Assembly (NCBI GenBank): GCA_021186555.1
Contig: JAJKFL010000039.1
Location: 43,068,597 to 43,132,596, forward strand
Length of the DNA stretch: 64,000 nucleotides
Reading direction: 5' to 3'
From: Reticulitermes speratus
Lineage: Eukaryota; Arthropoda; Insecta; Blattodea; Rhinotermitidae
Shown here piece after piece: positions 22,531 to 34,365 of this stretch. Position 1 is the first letter of the stretch. Every line of letters begins with the position of its first letter. A program made the translations under genes and the position numbers. The notes beneath the pieces are model-generated. The model had not been told where the DNA came from, did no database searches, and saw only the letters and a list, made by a program, of their open reading frames with translations.

Positions 22531-22985
22531 CCATCTAAAGCCAGTGGTTACTATATGTACCACCATGTTTAACATTCAACAATTCTACGTTCTGCCCACA
22601 CAGTGTATTTATGTGTTTTGTGTGGATCTCAGAACATACAGCGATTATTTCACTGTACAGCATTAACTGACTGGTTTGTATAACTGAGACGGAGTGTGTT
22701 TACTGCGCGGTACGGACTGTATTTATGTGTTTTGTGTGGATCTCAGAACAAACAGCGATTATTTCACTGTACAGCATTAACTGACTGGTTTGTATAACTG
22801 AGACGGAGTGTGTTTACTGCGCGGTACGAACTGTATTTATGTGTTTTGTGTGGATCTCAGAACAAACAGCGATTATTTCACTGTACAACATTAACTGACT
22901 GGTTTGTATAACTGAGACGGAGTGTGTTTACTGCGCGGTACGAACTATGTATTTAAATAGTGTAATGTTAGTCTTTGACCTATTT
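22527..22985 (-). mobile_element. TTAA-type element, three monomers, near complete
   Basis: Starts TTAACCATCTAAAGCCAGTG at the TTAA shared with the upstream single-monomer copy. It holds three monomers and ends in a degenerate left end (TTTAAATAGTGTAATGTTAG then TCTTTGACCTA). Confidence 0.9.
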
Positions 22986-23500
22986 ACGTTTCGCCACAAA
23001 ACACACGCCTGTCACAAGACCTAAGCTAGTCACGGTAACGGCTGACTGACCGTCAGTCGTTACCGTGACTGACCGTGACTGTGACTGACTCGCCGTGTGT
23101 ACAGATGTCAGCACTGCGGCCCGGTGCACGCTCGGTGACTGTGCGTCATTTAACCCTTAACGCAGGCGACGTGTGACATCGTATCTACTGATCGTGTACT
23201 GCCTAGTTATAGTGCCTAAACAAATGGACAGTTTATGACAGACAGCGCTTCTAAAGCCGAAGCACACCGACATAACATACACACGCCGTTCCTAACTCAC
23301 AGATCTGGCCGTTTGCATTATAAAATCTAAACTAAGGTATTTAAGGAGGTAAGCGTTGTTGAATTGACGGTCTTGTGGAATGCAAAGGTATAGGACAAAT
23401 TGCTAAGTTCTTTAGTTTTATGCCGCGCGGTACTTATGATTACCACAGTTCCTTAAAGAGTTGTAGAGAGCTGTGGGTGATGAATTGGAAATTGTCTTGG
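22986..23500. other. Unique sequence with one hairpin
   Basis: Contains an inverted repeat at 23031-23067 (CACGGTAACG ... CGTTACCGTG with internally paired CTGAC/GTCAG). No gene recognised. Confidence 0.5.
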
Positions 23501-24132
23501 TTTTGTACGCCCCTGTAGTGTTGATTGGGTCCCAGTTTTTACGCCTCCTGTAGTGTTGATTGGGTCCCAGTTTGTACGCCCCTGTGGTATAAATTAGGCC
23601 TCAGTTTGTACGCCTCTGTAGTGTTGATTGGACCCTAGTTTGTACGCCCCTGTAGTGTTGATTAGACCCCAGTTTTTTTACGCCCCTGTAGTATTGATTA
23701 GGCTCCAGTTTGTACGCCCCTGTAGTGTTGATTGGGCCCCAGTTTTTACGCCCCCTGTAGTGTTGATTGGGTCCCAGTTTGTACGCCCCTGTGGTATTAA
23801 TTAGGCCCCAGTTTGTACGCCTCTGTAGTGTTGATTGGACCCTAGTTTGTACGCCCCTGTAGTGTTGATTAGACCCCAGTTCTTTTACGCCCCTGTAGTA
23901 TTGATTAGGCTCCAGTTTGTACGCCCCTGTAGTGTTGATTGGCCCCAGTTTGTACGCCCCTGTAGTGTTGATGGGCCCCAGTTAGTACGCCCCTGTAATG
24001 TTGATTGGGCCCCAGTTTGTACGCCCCTGTAATGTTGATTGGGCCCCAGTTTGTACGCCCCTGTAGTGTTGATGGGCCCCAGTTTGTACGCCCCTGTAAT
24101 GTTGATTGGGCCCCAGTTTGTACGCCCCTGTT
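23501..24132 (+). repeat. 33-34-bp minisatellite, about 18 copies
   Basis: Unit GTACGCCCCTGTAGTGTTGA plus TTGGGCCCCAGTTT. Copies are moderately diverged in the first half, and 23512-23700 and 23740-23940 are similar to each other, indicating a block duplication of about six units. Copies are more uniform towards the right. Confidence 0.95.
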
Positions 24133-24410
24133 GCATGATAGTGTTGCGACATCAGACTTTGCTCATGTTATAAAACTACTGCCAACCCCCCCCCCCCCTC
24201 CCTTCCCCTCGGGCGGAATTATTGGAAGCGGCACGAGATCCAATTGGCACAATTCGCAGGCAGTGCAGGGTGTTTCACAACTTGGTGCGACAGGCAGCTG
24301 CTGTGCAGACGGTACGGTAGGACGTACAGTTACTGGACTGTGTGCAGTGAGCATGGCTAGCGGAGTGTCAGCAGCTGTACCGTAAAATACAGGTGTCCTT
24401 TGTATCGCGT

Positions 24411-24516
24411 GTAAAGGTAAAGGTCACCCTAGAACAGGACATGAAGGCCCAGAGGGGGAATAGAGTTATAGCTCTACTCTTTCTTTAACCTCGACGCTAG
24501 ATGGAGGTGGGTGGTC
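24411..24516 (-). mobile_element. SINE family 3 fragment, 3' part
   Basis: GTAAAGGTAAAGGTCACCCT and AGAGTTATAGCTCTACTCTT match the 3' half of the family 3 SINE. The head is missing. Confidence 0.8.
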
Positions 24517-24549
24517 ATCATCATCCATCAGTTGCTGTGGGTGTCAGGG

Positions 24550-24836
24550 TAACAGGTAAAGTTATCCCTGTGCACGACATGAAAGCATGTGGGAGAGTGG
24601 AGGCATAACTCCACTCATTCTTAACGCTGGGGGTGGATTGATAGAGTGGTCAGTTTGACGCACTGGCTGCTATACCAGCGGGGAAAGGGCCCCGATACCC
24701 CTTGAATAGCATGATGGGTGGGCCCCACAGCCAGTGCGGACTGTTTAACAAGATAAAAATCCCTTACCCCATTCGGCAATCGAACCCCGAATCCTCTGAC
24801 GTCGTGCCCTAACAAAGTCATAGCCACACGCCGGTT
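24550..24836 (-). mobile_element. tRNA-derived SINE, family 4, related to family 3
   Basis: Tail AACAGGTAAAGTTATCCCTG, a body with GGAGGCATAACTCCACTCAT and GGGCCCCACAG, and a head complement around CAATCGAACCCCGAATC. The layout matches family 3 but the sequence is clearly diverged. Confidence 0.7.
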
Positions 24837-24950
24837 TCGGTGCTCTGTGCTTCCACGGGTACATTAAATTGAAGAATTCCGGCTCCTGGTATGTTGCGCC
24901 ATGTATTATAGCACACATATACCGACGTTTCAGTGGAACCTGTTGCTTGT

Positions 24951-25246
24951 CTTAAATGTTCAGTCGGTATAGCGACTCGCTACGGGCTGGGCGGCCCGGG
25001 GATCGAATCCCGATGGGGCGAGATTTTCCGCACCCGTCCAGACCGGCCGTGGGGCCTACCCAGCCTCCTGTACAATGGGTACCAAGTCATTCCCGGGGGT
25101 AAAGCGGCCGGGGCATGGAGTTGACCACCCGCCCCCATCTAGCGCCGAGGTTAAAGAAAGAGTAGAGCTATACCTCTACTCCTCCTCTGTGCTTTCGTGA
25201 CAGGTCATAGGGTGAACTTTACCTTTGTCTCTCTCACTTTACCTTT
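24951..25246 (+). mobile_element. tRNA-derived SINE, family 3
   Basis: Head GCTACGGGCTGGGCGGCCCG with B box GGGATCGAATCCC at 24999-25011, a body shared with 20718-20980 and 33495-33748, and a double TTTACC tail. Confidence 0.87.
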
Positions 25247-25529
25247 ACATGGCGTCACACCCCACAAAATGGAACTCTTTGTTCCCAAGCTGTGTACACC
25301 TCCACTTTTGCGCAGGGTGTGCAGATGCTTGTTCGTTGTCGTGATGTCAGTCAGTCGACTCCTTACCAACCTATGCTACTGTAGTGTCGAGGAAGGCACA
25401 GGCGCTGTCTTCGTGCCGTGCTGTGACAGCATCGGTCTATTTACGTATTTACTGTGTGTAACAGCAACTGCAGAAGACAGGCAGCGCGCCTGCGTGAGTC
25501 GTAAAGTCTTACGCTTTTGAATACTGTGA

Positions 25530-27825
25530 TTAACCTGAATTATATTTAAAGACTCAGTCCGTTACCGCGCAGTAAACACACTCCGTCTCAGTTATACAAA
25601 CCAGTCAGTTAATGTTGTACAGTGAAATAATCGCTGTTTGTTCTGAGATCCACACAAAACACTAAGACTCAGTCCTACCAGCGCAGTAAACACACTCCGT
25701 CTCAGTTATACAAACCAGTCAGTTAATGTTGTACAGTGAAATAATCGCTGTTTGTTCTGAGATCCACACAAAACACATAAAGACTCAGTCCGTACCGCGC
25801 AGTAAACACACTCCGTCTCAGTTATAACAAACCAGTCAGTTAATGTTGTACAGTGAAATAATCGCTGTTTGTTCTGAGATCCACAAAAAACACATAAAGA
25901 CTCAGTCCGTACCGCGCAGTAAACACACTCCGTCTCAGTTATACAAACCAGTCATGTTAATGTTGTACAGTGAAATAATCGCTGTTTGTTCTGAGATCCA
26001 CACAAAACACATAAAGACTCAGTCCGTACCGCGCAGTAAACACACTCCGTCTCAGTTAAACAAAACCATCAGTTAATGTTGTGTACAGTGAAATAATCGC
26101 TGTTTGTTCTGAGATCCACACAAAACACATAAAGACTCAGTCCGTACCGCGCAGTAAACACACTCCGTTCTCAGTTATACAAACCATGTCTTATTATGTT
26201 TACATGTGAAATAATCGCTGTTTGTTCTGAGATCCACACAAAACACATAAAGACTCAGTCCGTACCGCGCAGTAAACACACTCCGTCTCAGTTATACAAA
26301 CCATCAGTTAATGTTTGTACAGTGAAATAATCGCTGTTTGTTCTGAGATCACACAAAACACATAAAGACTCAGTCCGTACCGCGCAGTAAACACACACTC
26401 CGTCTCAGTTATACAAACCAGTCAGTTAATGTTACAGTGAAATAATCGCTGTTTGTTCTGAGATCCACACAAAACACATAAAGACTCAGTCCGTACCGCG
26501 CAGTAAACACACTCCGTCTCAGTTATACAAACCAGTCAGTTAATGTTGTACAGTGAAATAATCGCTGTTTGTTCTGAGATCCACACAAAACACATAAAGA
26601 CTCAGTCCGTACCGCGCAGTAAACACACTCCGTCTCCAGTTGTTACTAACCAGTCAGTTAATGTTGTACATGAAATAATCGCTGTTTGTTCTGAGATCCA
26701 CACAAAACACATAAAGACTCAGTCCGTACCGCGCAGTAAACACACCTCCGTCTCAGTTTACAAACCAGTCAGTTAATGTTGTACAGTGAAATAATCGCTG
26801 TTGTTCTGAGATCCACACAAAACACATAAAGACTCAGTCCGTTACCCGAGTAAACACACTCCGTCTCAGTTATACAAACCAGTCAGTTAATGTTGTACAG
26901 TGAAATAATCGCTGTTTGTTCTGAGATCCACCAAAACCATGAATACAGTCCGTACCGCGCAGTAAACACACTCCGTCTCAGTTACACAAACCAGTCAGTT
27001 AATGTTGTACAGTGGAAATAATCGCTGTTTGTTCTGAGATCCACACAAAACACATAAATACAGTCCGTACCGCGCAGTAAACACACTCCGTCTCAGTTAT
27101 ACAAACCAGTCAGTTAATGTTGTACAGTGAAATAATCGCTGTTTGTTCTGAGATCCACACAAAACACATAAATACAGTCCGTACCGCGCAGTAAACACAC
27201 TCCGTTTCAGTTATACAAACCAGTCAGTTAATGTTGTACAGTGAAATAATCGCTTTTTGTTCTGAGATCCACACAAAACACATAAATACAGTCCGTACCG
27301 CGCAGTAAACAAACTCCGTCTCAGTTATACAAACCAGTCAGTTAATGTTGTACAGTGAAATAATCGCTGTTTGTTCTGAGATCCACACAAAACACATAAA
27401 TACAGTCCGTACCGCGCAGTAAACACACTACGTCTCAGTTATACAAACCAGTCAGTTAATGTTGTACAGTGAAATAATCGCTGTTTGTTCTGAGATCCAC
27501 ACAAAACACATAAATACAGTCCGTACCGCGCAGTAAACACACTCCGTCTCAGTTATACAAACCAGTCAGTTAATGCTGTACAGTGAAATAATCGCTGTTT
27601 GTTCTGAGATCCACACAAAACACATAAATACAGTCCGTACCGCGCAGTAAAACACACTCCGTCTCAGTTATACAAACCAGTCAGTTAATGCTGTACAGTG
27701 AAATAATCGCTGTTTGTTCTGAGATCCACACAAAACACATAAATACACTGTGTGGGCAGAACGTAGAATTGTTGAATGTTAAACTGGTGGTACATATAGT
27801 AACCACTGGGCTTTAGAGGTGTTAA
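25530..27825 (+). mobile_element. TTAA-type element with expanded 114-bp monomer, chimeric array
   Basis: About 19 monomers. Left end TTAACCTGAATTATATTTAA (25530), right end CCACTGGGCTTTAGAGGTGTTAA (to 27825). Monomers up to about 26935 use the AAAGACTCAGTCC linker and carry many small indels. Those after it use AAATACAGTCC and are clean. The join is at the aberrant CCACCAAAACCATGAATACA unit. Confidence 0.93.
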
Positions 27826-29063
27826 AGAAGGTGCACGTTAATGACGCAGACACCGGAGCAGTACATTAACGACCCCTCCTCTTGCATTCTTCAAAATTCA
27901 TCATTCAGTAATTGCCGTTCAGTTCGACGCGGTGTAGTGCGGGCTGCTGGTAGCATCGTTAAATGAACTACAACTAAAGTTTGTTTATGAGTTATTTAAC
28001 GACGATTTCAGTGTGTATCGCAAGGTAGCTAGATTAATGAATGCCGACTTTAAAGGCGACGTATTTGCGGCTGTGTTGCCAGTTAGCAAGTCCGCAGTAA
28101 CACACCGTGTAAACAGAACCACATGCAGTGTAAATGTCTTTCTCACGCACCCTAAATGCCATCTTTAGCTGTGTGTAATTGTGTGTTCAGTGTCTCAGTG
28201 TAATGTACTAATATTTACTGAGCTCAGTCACTTCTCAGCACATGATGCACGAACTGACATCACGATATGACAGTGTGCAGTCCTTCTTTACCCTCTCCTG
28301 CCATTTACACCAGTTTATTACTTCTGCTGTATTTAAACAATTATTGTTTTGTTGCATCTGACTTCCTCATTCATGACCGGCCATGTTTTACTCGTGAATT
28401 GCATTATCCATTTCTTGCCGATATAAGTAAGAGTTGCAAAAAACAGAATGCAATTAGTGTGACGTTGTGTTCACCGTGCATCTTACTATTAATCGTTAGT
28501 TTATCAACCAACTAATGCTCTTTTTATTTTGTTGAACCAAAGTACATTCGTTGGTTGAAAAACTGAAGATTAACAGAATGTAAAGTTGTGGTGTGCTTAG
28601 CTGCACAACTGACTAGACGGACCTTAACACGGCGTTAAAGGACGAAACTAAGAGGAAGACGATAATGATGATGGGAACAACAGATTAGGCGTGATAACAG
28701 AAAGGTAGAAGAATATGGAAGTTGATGAGGAGAAGCTTTGGAAGACGTACGTAGATGGGGAAGGGGGGGTTGTTATTGGATGACACACATATAGTGGAAA
28801 CGTCGACAGAATCAGAAATGCTAGAGAGATGAATCAGCTTGACGACGCCATTGTGTATTTTGTGAGCTGGATGAAAAGGCGAAGGCCATCAGATAACGAT
28901 TGCCGCACGCGGTGGTTGGATTTGTCGTAATGGGGCACTGTCTGTCTGTCTGTCTGTCATGAGTGGACAGACGATATTTCGCTGCCACGTGGCACCGAAC
29001 CCTGGAGACACAACTTACCATCTCCACGGGTTAAAGTCACGTATTTATTTGAAACCGAGTAGG
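27826..29063. other. No recognisable gene; weak LINE debris
   Basis: 28700-28760 (GAAGCTTTGGAAGACGTACG then TAGATGGGG) may be a very decayed copy of the GRPRRRWE part of the LINE C-terminus. A (TCTG)n run lies at 28939-28959. Otherwise nothing is recognised. Confidence 0.4.
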
Positions 29064-29275
29064 TGATGGTCATTGGGCCCAACACTGACGGGCCTGTAGG
29101 TTGGATGTCTGGAGAGTCCGGGTTCGAATCGTGGCCGGTACAGATATATATATATACATATATATCTTCAGTTCCCATAGCTGTCACACCGGGATTCTTC
29201 GCTTAGATTCATCCGAGGTTAAAAGCGGCCGGGCCGTGAAGCTGATCAGTCTGCATCTAGTGCCGATTTTAAAAG
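29064..29275 (+). mobile_element. Degenerate tRNA-headed SINE
   Basis: B-box-like GGGTTCGAATC at 29120-29130, a (TA)n expansion at 29144-29165, then AAAAGCGGCCGGGCCGTGAA and ATCTAGTGCCGA, which match the family 3 body. Confidence 0.65.
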
Positions 29276-29656
29276 TGTAGCTGTGTAGTACAGCACGATG
29301 TATTGTTACTGTTATTTCTGGCTTTTCCAAATATTGGCGTCTGTGCTTGGTTTCCTCACGTGCGTGGTTTTATCCAGTCAGCTGTCAAGGGGCACAGCCG
29401 GTTGCCACAGTCCTGCCTTTATTGTCGGACCAGAACGCTGATTTCGTCTAATATGGCCGCCATCGGTTTGTGCCAGTCGTATTGTACGCTGTATACGCAT
29501 CTGTTTGTTACGCCTCCGCGCGTACCTCACAGTGAACACGGTGTATATTAACTGTGGCAACCGGGTGTACAACGTAGTGGGTGCTCAACTGTTTCTTCGG
29601 CCTCCGCACACCTCCGAGAACACGGTGTGTAGTAACAATGGTACTTGGGTTTAATG

Positions 29657-30188
29657 TAGTGGTATTGAACCTGGGGTACACGTACCCCCGGGGTACTCGA
29701 AGACATCTTAGGGGGTACGTAAAATTTAAAAAATAGATATATTATTCCACGATAAACACTGAATAATCAGGGCCAGATTTACGGTTAGCCACAACAGACC
29801 GGACGTAAGGACATGCGATTTGGGAGCGCCATTTGTGTCTCTCTCTCTCTCTCTCTCTCTCTTTCCTTTATGCTATTCTTATCTGGCGGCTAGTTTCATT
29901 TTATTCCACACAGTGCATATAATTGTGCTTTGCTAAAATACATTTGTTCCTTCATTAATTTTTATACGATAGACAATAATATATTTGTTATTTAATAGCT
30001 TGACTCTCCTTTTTCTCATTTAAAACTTATTATTTAATACATTATTTTGGATGTAATTTATTTAACTTATTTTAGATGTAGATTATAGACTGTGTATAGC
30101 TTGAATTGTGCACCAACAGCTTTGGGGGTACAAAGTTGAAGAGAAATTATATGTGGGGGTACGCGAACATAAATGTTGAACACCGCTG
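29657..30188 (+). mobile_element. hAT-like MITE
   Basis: Ends TAGTGGTATTGAACCTGGGG and the complement of CAGCGGTGTTCAACATTTAT form hAT-style terminal inverted repeats (CAGNGGT..TTCAAC). Both subterminal regions contain GGGGGTACG. A (CT)n tract lies at 29838-29862. The element is 532 bp with no coding capacity. An opposite-orientation copy lies at 54125-54649. I could not see a clean 8-bp target duplication. Confidence 0.8.
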
Positions 30189-30351
30189 TGCTAGACCATA
30201 CATGCAGACAGTGTCGGCCCGTTAACCGATTTCCCCTGTAATTGTCACGGCAAATTCCGTAGTCTAATTCATCGCCAACTCGTTACTTCGTGATGACTTG
30301 CAGTCTCCAGTCACGGCTGTCTTTACGTTTGCGATTGGTCACATTTCGGTG
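30189..30351. other. Spacer between the hAT MITE and the foldback element
   Basis: About 160 bp of unique sequence. No feature recognised. Confidence 0.4.
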
Positions 30352-30562
30352 AAATCTGCGCTCTTCTGGGGTATTACGAGGCGTCGTGTGGTAATTGTCT
30401 ACCGACGTTTCGGGACAACGTATCGGTCCCATCCTCACGGGTCAAGAGTCCCTTTCCTACTCGGACTCTTGACCCGTGAGGATGGGACCGATACGTTGTC
30501 CCGAAACGTCGGTAGACAATTACCACACGACGCCGCGTAATACCTCAGAAGACCGCAAATTT
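30352..30562. mobile_element. Foldback element with hammerhead-like cores
   Basis: Inverted repeat with arms of about 97 bp (30352-30451 and 30463-30562) and an 11-base loop. Each arm, read outward from the centre, contains (G)TGAGGA, T, GGGAC..GTCCC, GAAAC, GTCGGT, resembling the hammerhead core with the first C changed. The arms are nearly identical, so the element is young or maintained. Confidence 0.85.
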
Positions 30563-30984
30563 AATCAACATCGCGGCGGAAGTCTCAAATCAAGGTCATA
30601 ATATTTCGGGCTTTGCGTAATGACGTCACTTCGATGCGAACGTTTCGGGCTACACTGCATCTTCATGTTTGAATTTCTTTAAACTAATCTCTTCTACGGT
30701 TTCGTGTTTCATTTCCGTTTCCTTTATTTATTATATTTTCTGTTTTACTTTAATTTTTTGCTGTTTCTTTTTTCCCCTTATTTATTTTATTCTTTTTTGT
30801 GTCCTGTCTGTCATTTTATTCTTTCCTTTTTGTTTCAAAGTTTCTTTCTCTCTGCCACTTACTTTATGTGTATTTTTTCGTTCTCGGCCGACAGTTCCCA
30901 GCCTCGCTACCAACGTCACCTCCAGCTAGCCGCTCCTGTCTGATCCCTGCATGTTGCACGCCCCTCTAATCGTTCGATCGACGC
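30563..30984. other. Pyrimidine-rich unique sequence
   Basis: At 30630-30665 the minus strand has a decayed hammerhead-like motif (ATGAAGATGCAG..GAAACGTTCG). 30670-30890 is T/C-rich, producing Phe-rich open frames that I do not consider coding. Confidence 0.4.
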
Positions 30985-31205
30985 TGTGAGCAGAGATCTG
31001 CGTTCTCCTGGGATATATTACGCAGCGTAGAGTAGTAATTACGTACCGACGTTTCGGGAAAACCTATCGGGTCCATCTTCAAGTGTCAAGAAGTCTTCTT
31101 GGAATTTTTGACCCTTGAAGATGATTGTGCCGTAAGGAATTACCTCTCTACGCTGCTTAATATCCCAAAAGAGCTCAGATCTCATCTACATCGCGGCGGA
31201 AGCCT
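30985..31205. mobile_element. Foldback element, diverged copy
   Basis: Arms share ATTACGCAGCGTAGAG with CTCTACGCTGCTTAAT and the GAGATCTG/CAGATCTC ends. The left arm complement contains TTGAAGATGGAC..GAAACGTCGG. It ends with ACATCGCGGCGGAAG, as does the copy at 30352. Confidence 0.75.
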
Positions 31206-31343
31206 ACATGATGCTGGGAACAGTTCACTTAAACTCAGGCAATCACAGTGGTAACTATATATACGAAGTGCGTGAACATTAAACAAGTTTATATCTCTGT
31301 TTCGCATGATTCCCACAATGAACAGCGATTGTCACTACACACA

Positions 31344-31577
31344 TTAACCCTGTAAAGACGAAGCGTAAACTGTTTCATATAAAGACCCAGTTCGTACCGC
31401 ACAGTAAACACTTTTCATCTCGGTTAAAAAACGAATCAATTTATGTTATATAAGGCAAAAGTCGGTTTTTGTCGTGATATAAATACAATACACATAAATA
31501 CAGTGCGGGCAGAATGTAGAATTGTTGAATGTTAAACTGGTGGTACATATAGTAACCACTGGGCGTTAGAGGGTTAA
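31344..31577 (+). mobile_element. TTAA-type element, single diverged monomer with intact ends
   Basis: A 234-bp element running from TTAACCCTGTAAAGACGAAG to CTGGGCGTTAGAGGGTTAA. Its single internal unit is clearly related to the 114-bp monomer but has diverged (TTATATAAGGCAAAAGTCGG in place of TTGTACAGTGAAATAATCG). This is the most ancestral-looking copy in the window. The terminal CCCT next to TTAA is the piggyBac-type signature. Confidence 0.9.
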
Positions 31578-33267
31578 TATACATTATATATAAATACAGT
31601 CCGTACCGCGCAGTAAACACACTCCGTCTCAGTTATACAAACCAGTCAGTTAATGTTGTACAGTGAAATAATCGCTGTTCTGAGATCCACACAAAACACA
31701 TAAATACAGTCCGTACCGCGCAGTAAAACACTCCGTCTCAGTTATACAAACCAATCAGTTAATGTTGTACAGTGAAATAATCGCTGTTTGTTCTGAGATC
31801 CACACAAAACACATAAATTCAGTCCGTACCGCGCAGTAAACACACTCCGTCTCAGTTATACAAACCAGTCAGTTAATGCTGTACAGTGAAATAATCGCTG
31901 TTTGTTCTGAGATCCACACAAAACACATAAATTCAGTCCGTACCGCGCAGTAAACACACTCCGTCTCAGTTATACAAACCAGTCAGTTAATGTTGTACAG
32001 TGAAATAATCGCTGTTTGTTCTGAGATCCACACAAAACACATAAATACAGTCCGTACCGCGCAGTAAACACACTCCGTCTCAGTTATACAAACCAGTCAG
32101 TTAATGTTGTACAGTGAAACAATCGCTGTTTGTTCTGAGATCCACACAAAACACATAAATTCAGTCCGTACCGCGCAGTAAACACACTCCGTCTCAGTTA
32201 TACAAACCAGTCAGTTAATGTTGTACAGTGAAATAATCGCTGTTTGTTCTGAGATCCACACAAAAACACATAAATACAGTCCGTACCGCGCAGTAAACAC
32301 ACTCCGTCTCAGTTATACAAACCAGTCAGTTAATGTTGTACAATGAAATAATCGCTGTTTGTTCTGAGATCCACACAAAACACATAAATACAGTCCGTAC
32401 CGCGCAGTAAATACACTCCGTCTCAGTTATACAAACCAGTCAGTTAATGTTGTACAGTGAAACAATCGCTGTTTGTTCTGAGATCCACACAAAACACATA
32501 AATTCAGTCCGTACCGCGCAGTAAACACACTCCGTCTCAGTTATACAAACCAGTCAGTTAATGTTGTACAGTGAAACAATCGCTGTTTGTTCTGAGATCC
32601 ACACAAAACACATAAATACAGTCCGTACCGCGCAGTAAACACACTCCGTCTCAGTTATACAAACCAGTCAGTTAATGTTGTACAGTGAAACAATCGCTGT
32701 TTGTTCTGAGATCCACACAAAACACATAAATTCAGTCCGTACCGCGCAGTAAACACACTCCGTCTCAGTTATACAAACCAGTCAGTTAATGCTGTACAGT
32801 GAAATAATCGCTGTTTGTTCTGATATCCACACAAAACACATAAATACAGTCCGTACCGCGCAGTAAACACACTCCGTCTCAGTTACACAAACCAGTCAGT
32901 TAATGTTGTACAGTGAAATAATCGCTGTTTGTTCTGAGATCCACACAAAACACATAAATACAGTCCGTACCGCGCAGTAAACACACTCCGTCTCAGTTAT
33001 ACAAGCCAGTCAGTTAATGTTGTACAGTGAAATAATCGCTGTTTGTTCTGAGATCCACACAAAACACATAAATACAGTCCGTACCGCGCAGTAAACACAC
33101 TCCGTCTCAGTTACACAAACCAGTCAGTTAATGTTGTACAGTGAAATAATCGCTGTTTGTTCTGAGATCCACACAAAACACATAAATGCATTGTGTGGGC
33201 AGAACGTAGCGTTGTTGAATGTTAAACTGGTGGTACATATAGTAACCACTGGGCTTTAGAGGGTTAA
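31574..33267 (+). mobile_element. TTAA-type element with expanded 114-bp monomer, about 14 copies
   Basis: Starts at the TTAA shared with the preceding single-monomer copy (TTAATATACATTATATATAA) and ends CTGGGCTTTAGAGGGTTAA at 33267. Linkers alternate between AAATACAG and AAATTCAG, and GAAACAATCG recurs in four monomers, indicating block duplications. Confidence 0.94.
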
Positions 33268-33494
33268 GAGCTTGTTCTTTGTTGTAGTGACGCTGTGTTT
33301 ACTGTGAGGTACGAGTTGTATTGTTACGTGTCACGTAGATGGACGTGGGATAGCCGGCCTGGGTTCGATGCCAGTGAGGTTTGTGGTGAACAAAGTGGCA
33401 TTGGGACAGGTTTTTTGTTTCAGTGTACCTCCTGTCAAAGTCATTTCACCACGCTCCATACTCATCTTCATGTAAATAATACTATTATCATAAG

Positions 33495-33748
33495 CTCGCT
33501 ACGAGCTGCACAGTCCGGGGATCGATTCCCGGTGGAGGCGAGATTTTCAGCACCCGACCAGACCGACCCTGGGGCCCACCCAGCCTCCTGTACAATGGTT
33601 ACCGGGTCACTCCGGGGGTAAAGCGGCCGGGGCGTGGAGTTGACCACCCTCCCTCATCTAGTGCCAGGGTTAAAGAAAGAGTAGAGCTATACCTCTACTC
33701 CCCCTCTGGGCCTTCGTGGCCTGTTCTAGGGAGATCTTTACCTTTATC
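33495..33748 (+). mobile_element. tRNA-derived SINE, family 3, with target duplication
   Basis: B box GGGATCGATTCCC near 33517-33529, body as in other family 3 copies, and TTTACC tail. Flanked by CTATTATCATAAG (33482-33494) and TTATTGTCATAAG (33749-33761), an imperfect 13-bp target-site duplication. Confidence 0.88.
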
Positions 33749-33817
33749 TTATTGTCATAAGGACAAGCGGGCAAATTCTGGGTACTTTCAAATTAGCAGT
33801 GCTATATTGGATATCGG

Positions 33818-34077
33818 CCGATCCCAGTGACCGCACGGTCTAAGGTGTGGGTCTGCAGCCACTCGCTTACTGGGATTGTGGGTTCGAATCCCACCTAGGG
33901 CATGGATGTCTGTCTGTTGTGAGTGTTGTGTGTTGTCAGGTAGAGGTCTCTGCGACGGGCTGATCACTCGTCCAGAGGAGTCCTACCGAGTGTGGTGTGT
34001 CTACAGCGTGTGACTGTGAAGCCTCGAAAAATGAGGCGGCCTAGGCCCCCAAGGGGCTGTCGAGCCATACAAATATA
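33818..34077 (+). mobile_element. tRNA-derived SINE, family 2, with target duplication
   Basis: Head CCGATCCCAGTGACCGCACG with B box GGGTTCGAATCCC at 33882-33894, body identical in layout to the minus-strand copy at 4299. Exact 15-bp duplication TATATTGGATATCGG at 33803-33817 and 34078-34092. Confidence 0.92.
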
Positions 34078-34188
34078 TATATTGGATATCGGGGAAGTCC
34101 TGCGAGGCGCCTGATGGCTGTATTGTGATGCAGACGTCAGACGTCGCTTGTGAGGACTTTGTAAGGCGCAGTGGTGCAGCAGGTGTTG

Positions 34189-34365
34189 AGCGGCCGGCCT
34201 TCTGTGCTGACCTACTTGACTGGCAGACTAGTGCGGCCGGCCTTCTGTGCTGACCTACTTGACTGGCAGACTAGTGCGGCCGGCCTTCTGTGCTGACGTG
34301 CTGACTGGCAGACTAGTGCGGCCGGCCTTCTGTGCTGACCTGCTGACTGGCAGACTAGTGCGGCC
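34189..34365 (+). repeat. 40-43-bp tandem repeat, four copies
   Basis: Unit GCGGCCGGCCTTCTGTGCTG plus ACCTACTTGACTGGCAGACTAGT. The third and fourth copies have lost 'ACTT'-type bases, giving 40-43 bp periods. Confidence 0.92.

Larger units (their letters stand above)
33335..34110 (+). mobile_element. SINE family 5, split by two nested SINEs
   Basis: Pieces at 33340-33494, 33749-33817 and 34078-34110 join into one repeat related to 36600-36870 (GGTTCGATGCCAGTGAGG head; TCCATACTCATCTTCAT; AATTAGCAGTGCTATA). The two gaps are occupied by younger SINEs bounded by duplicated target sequence. Confidence 0.75.
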
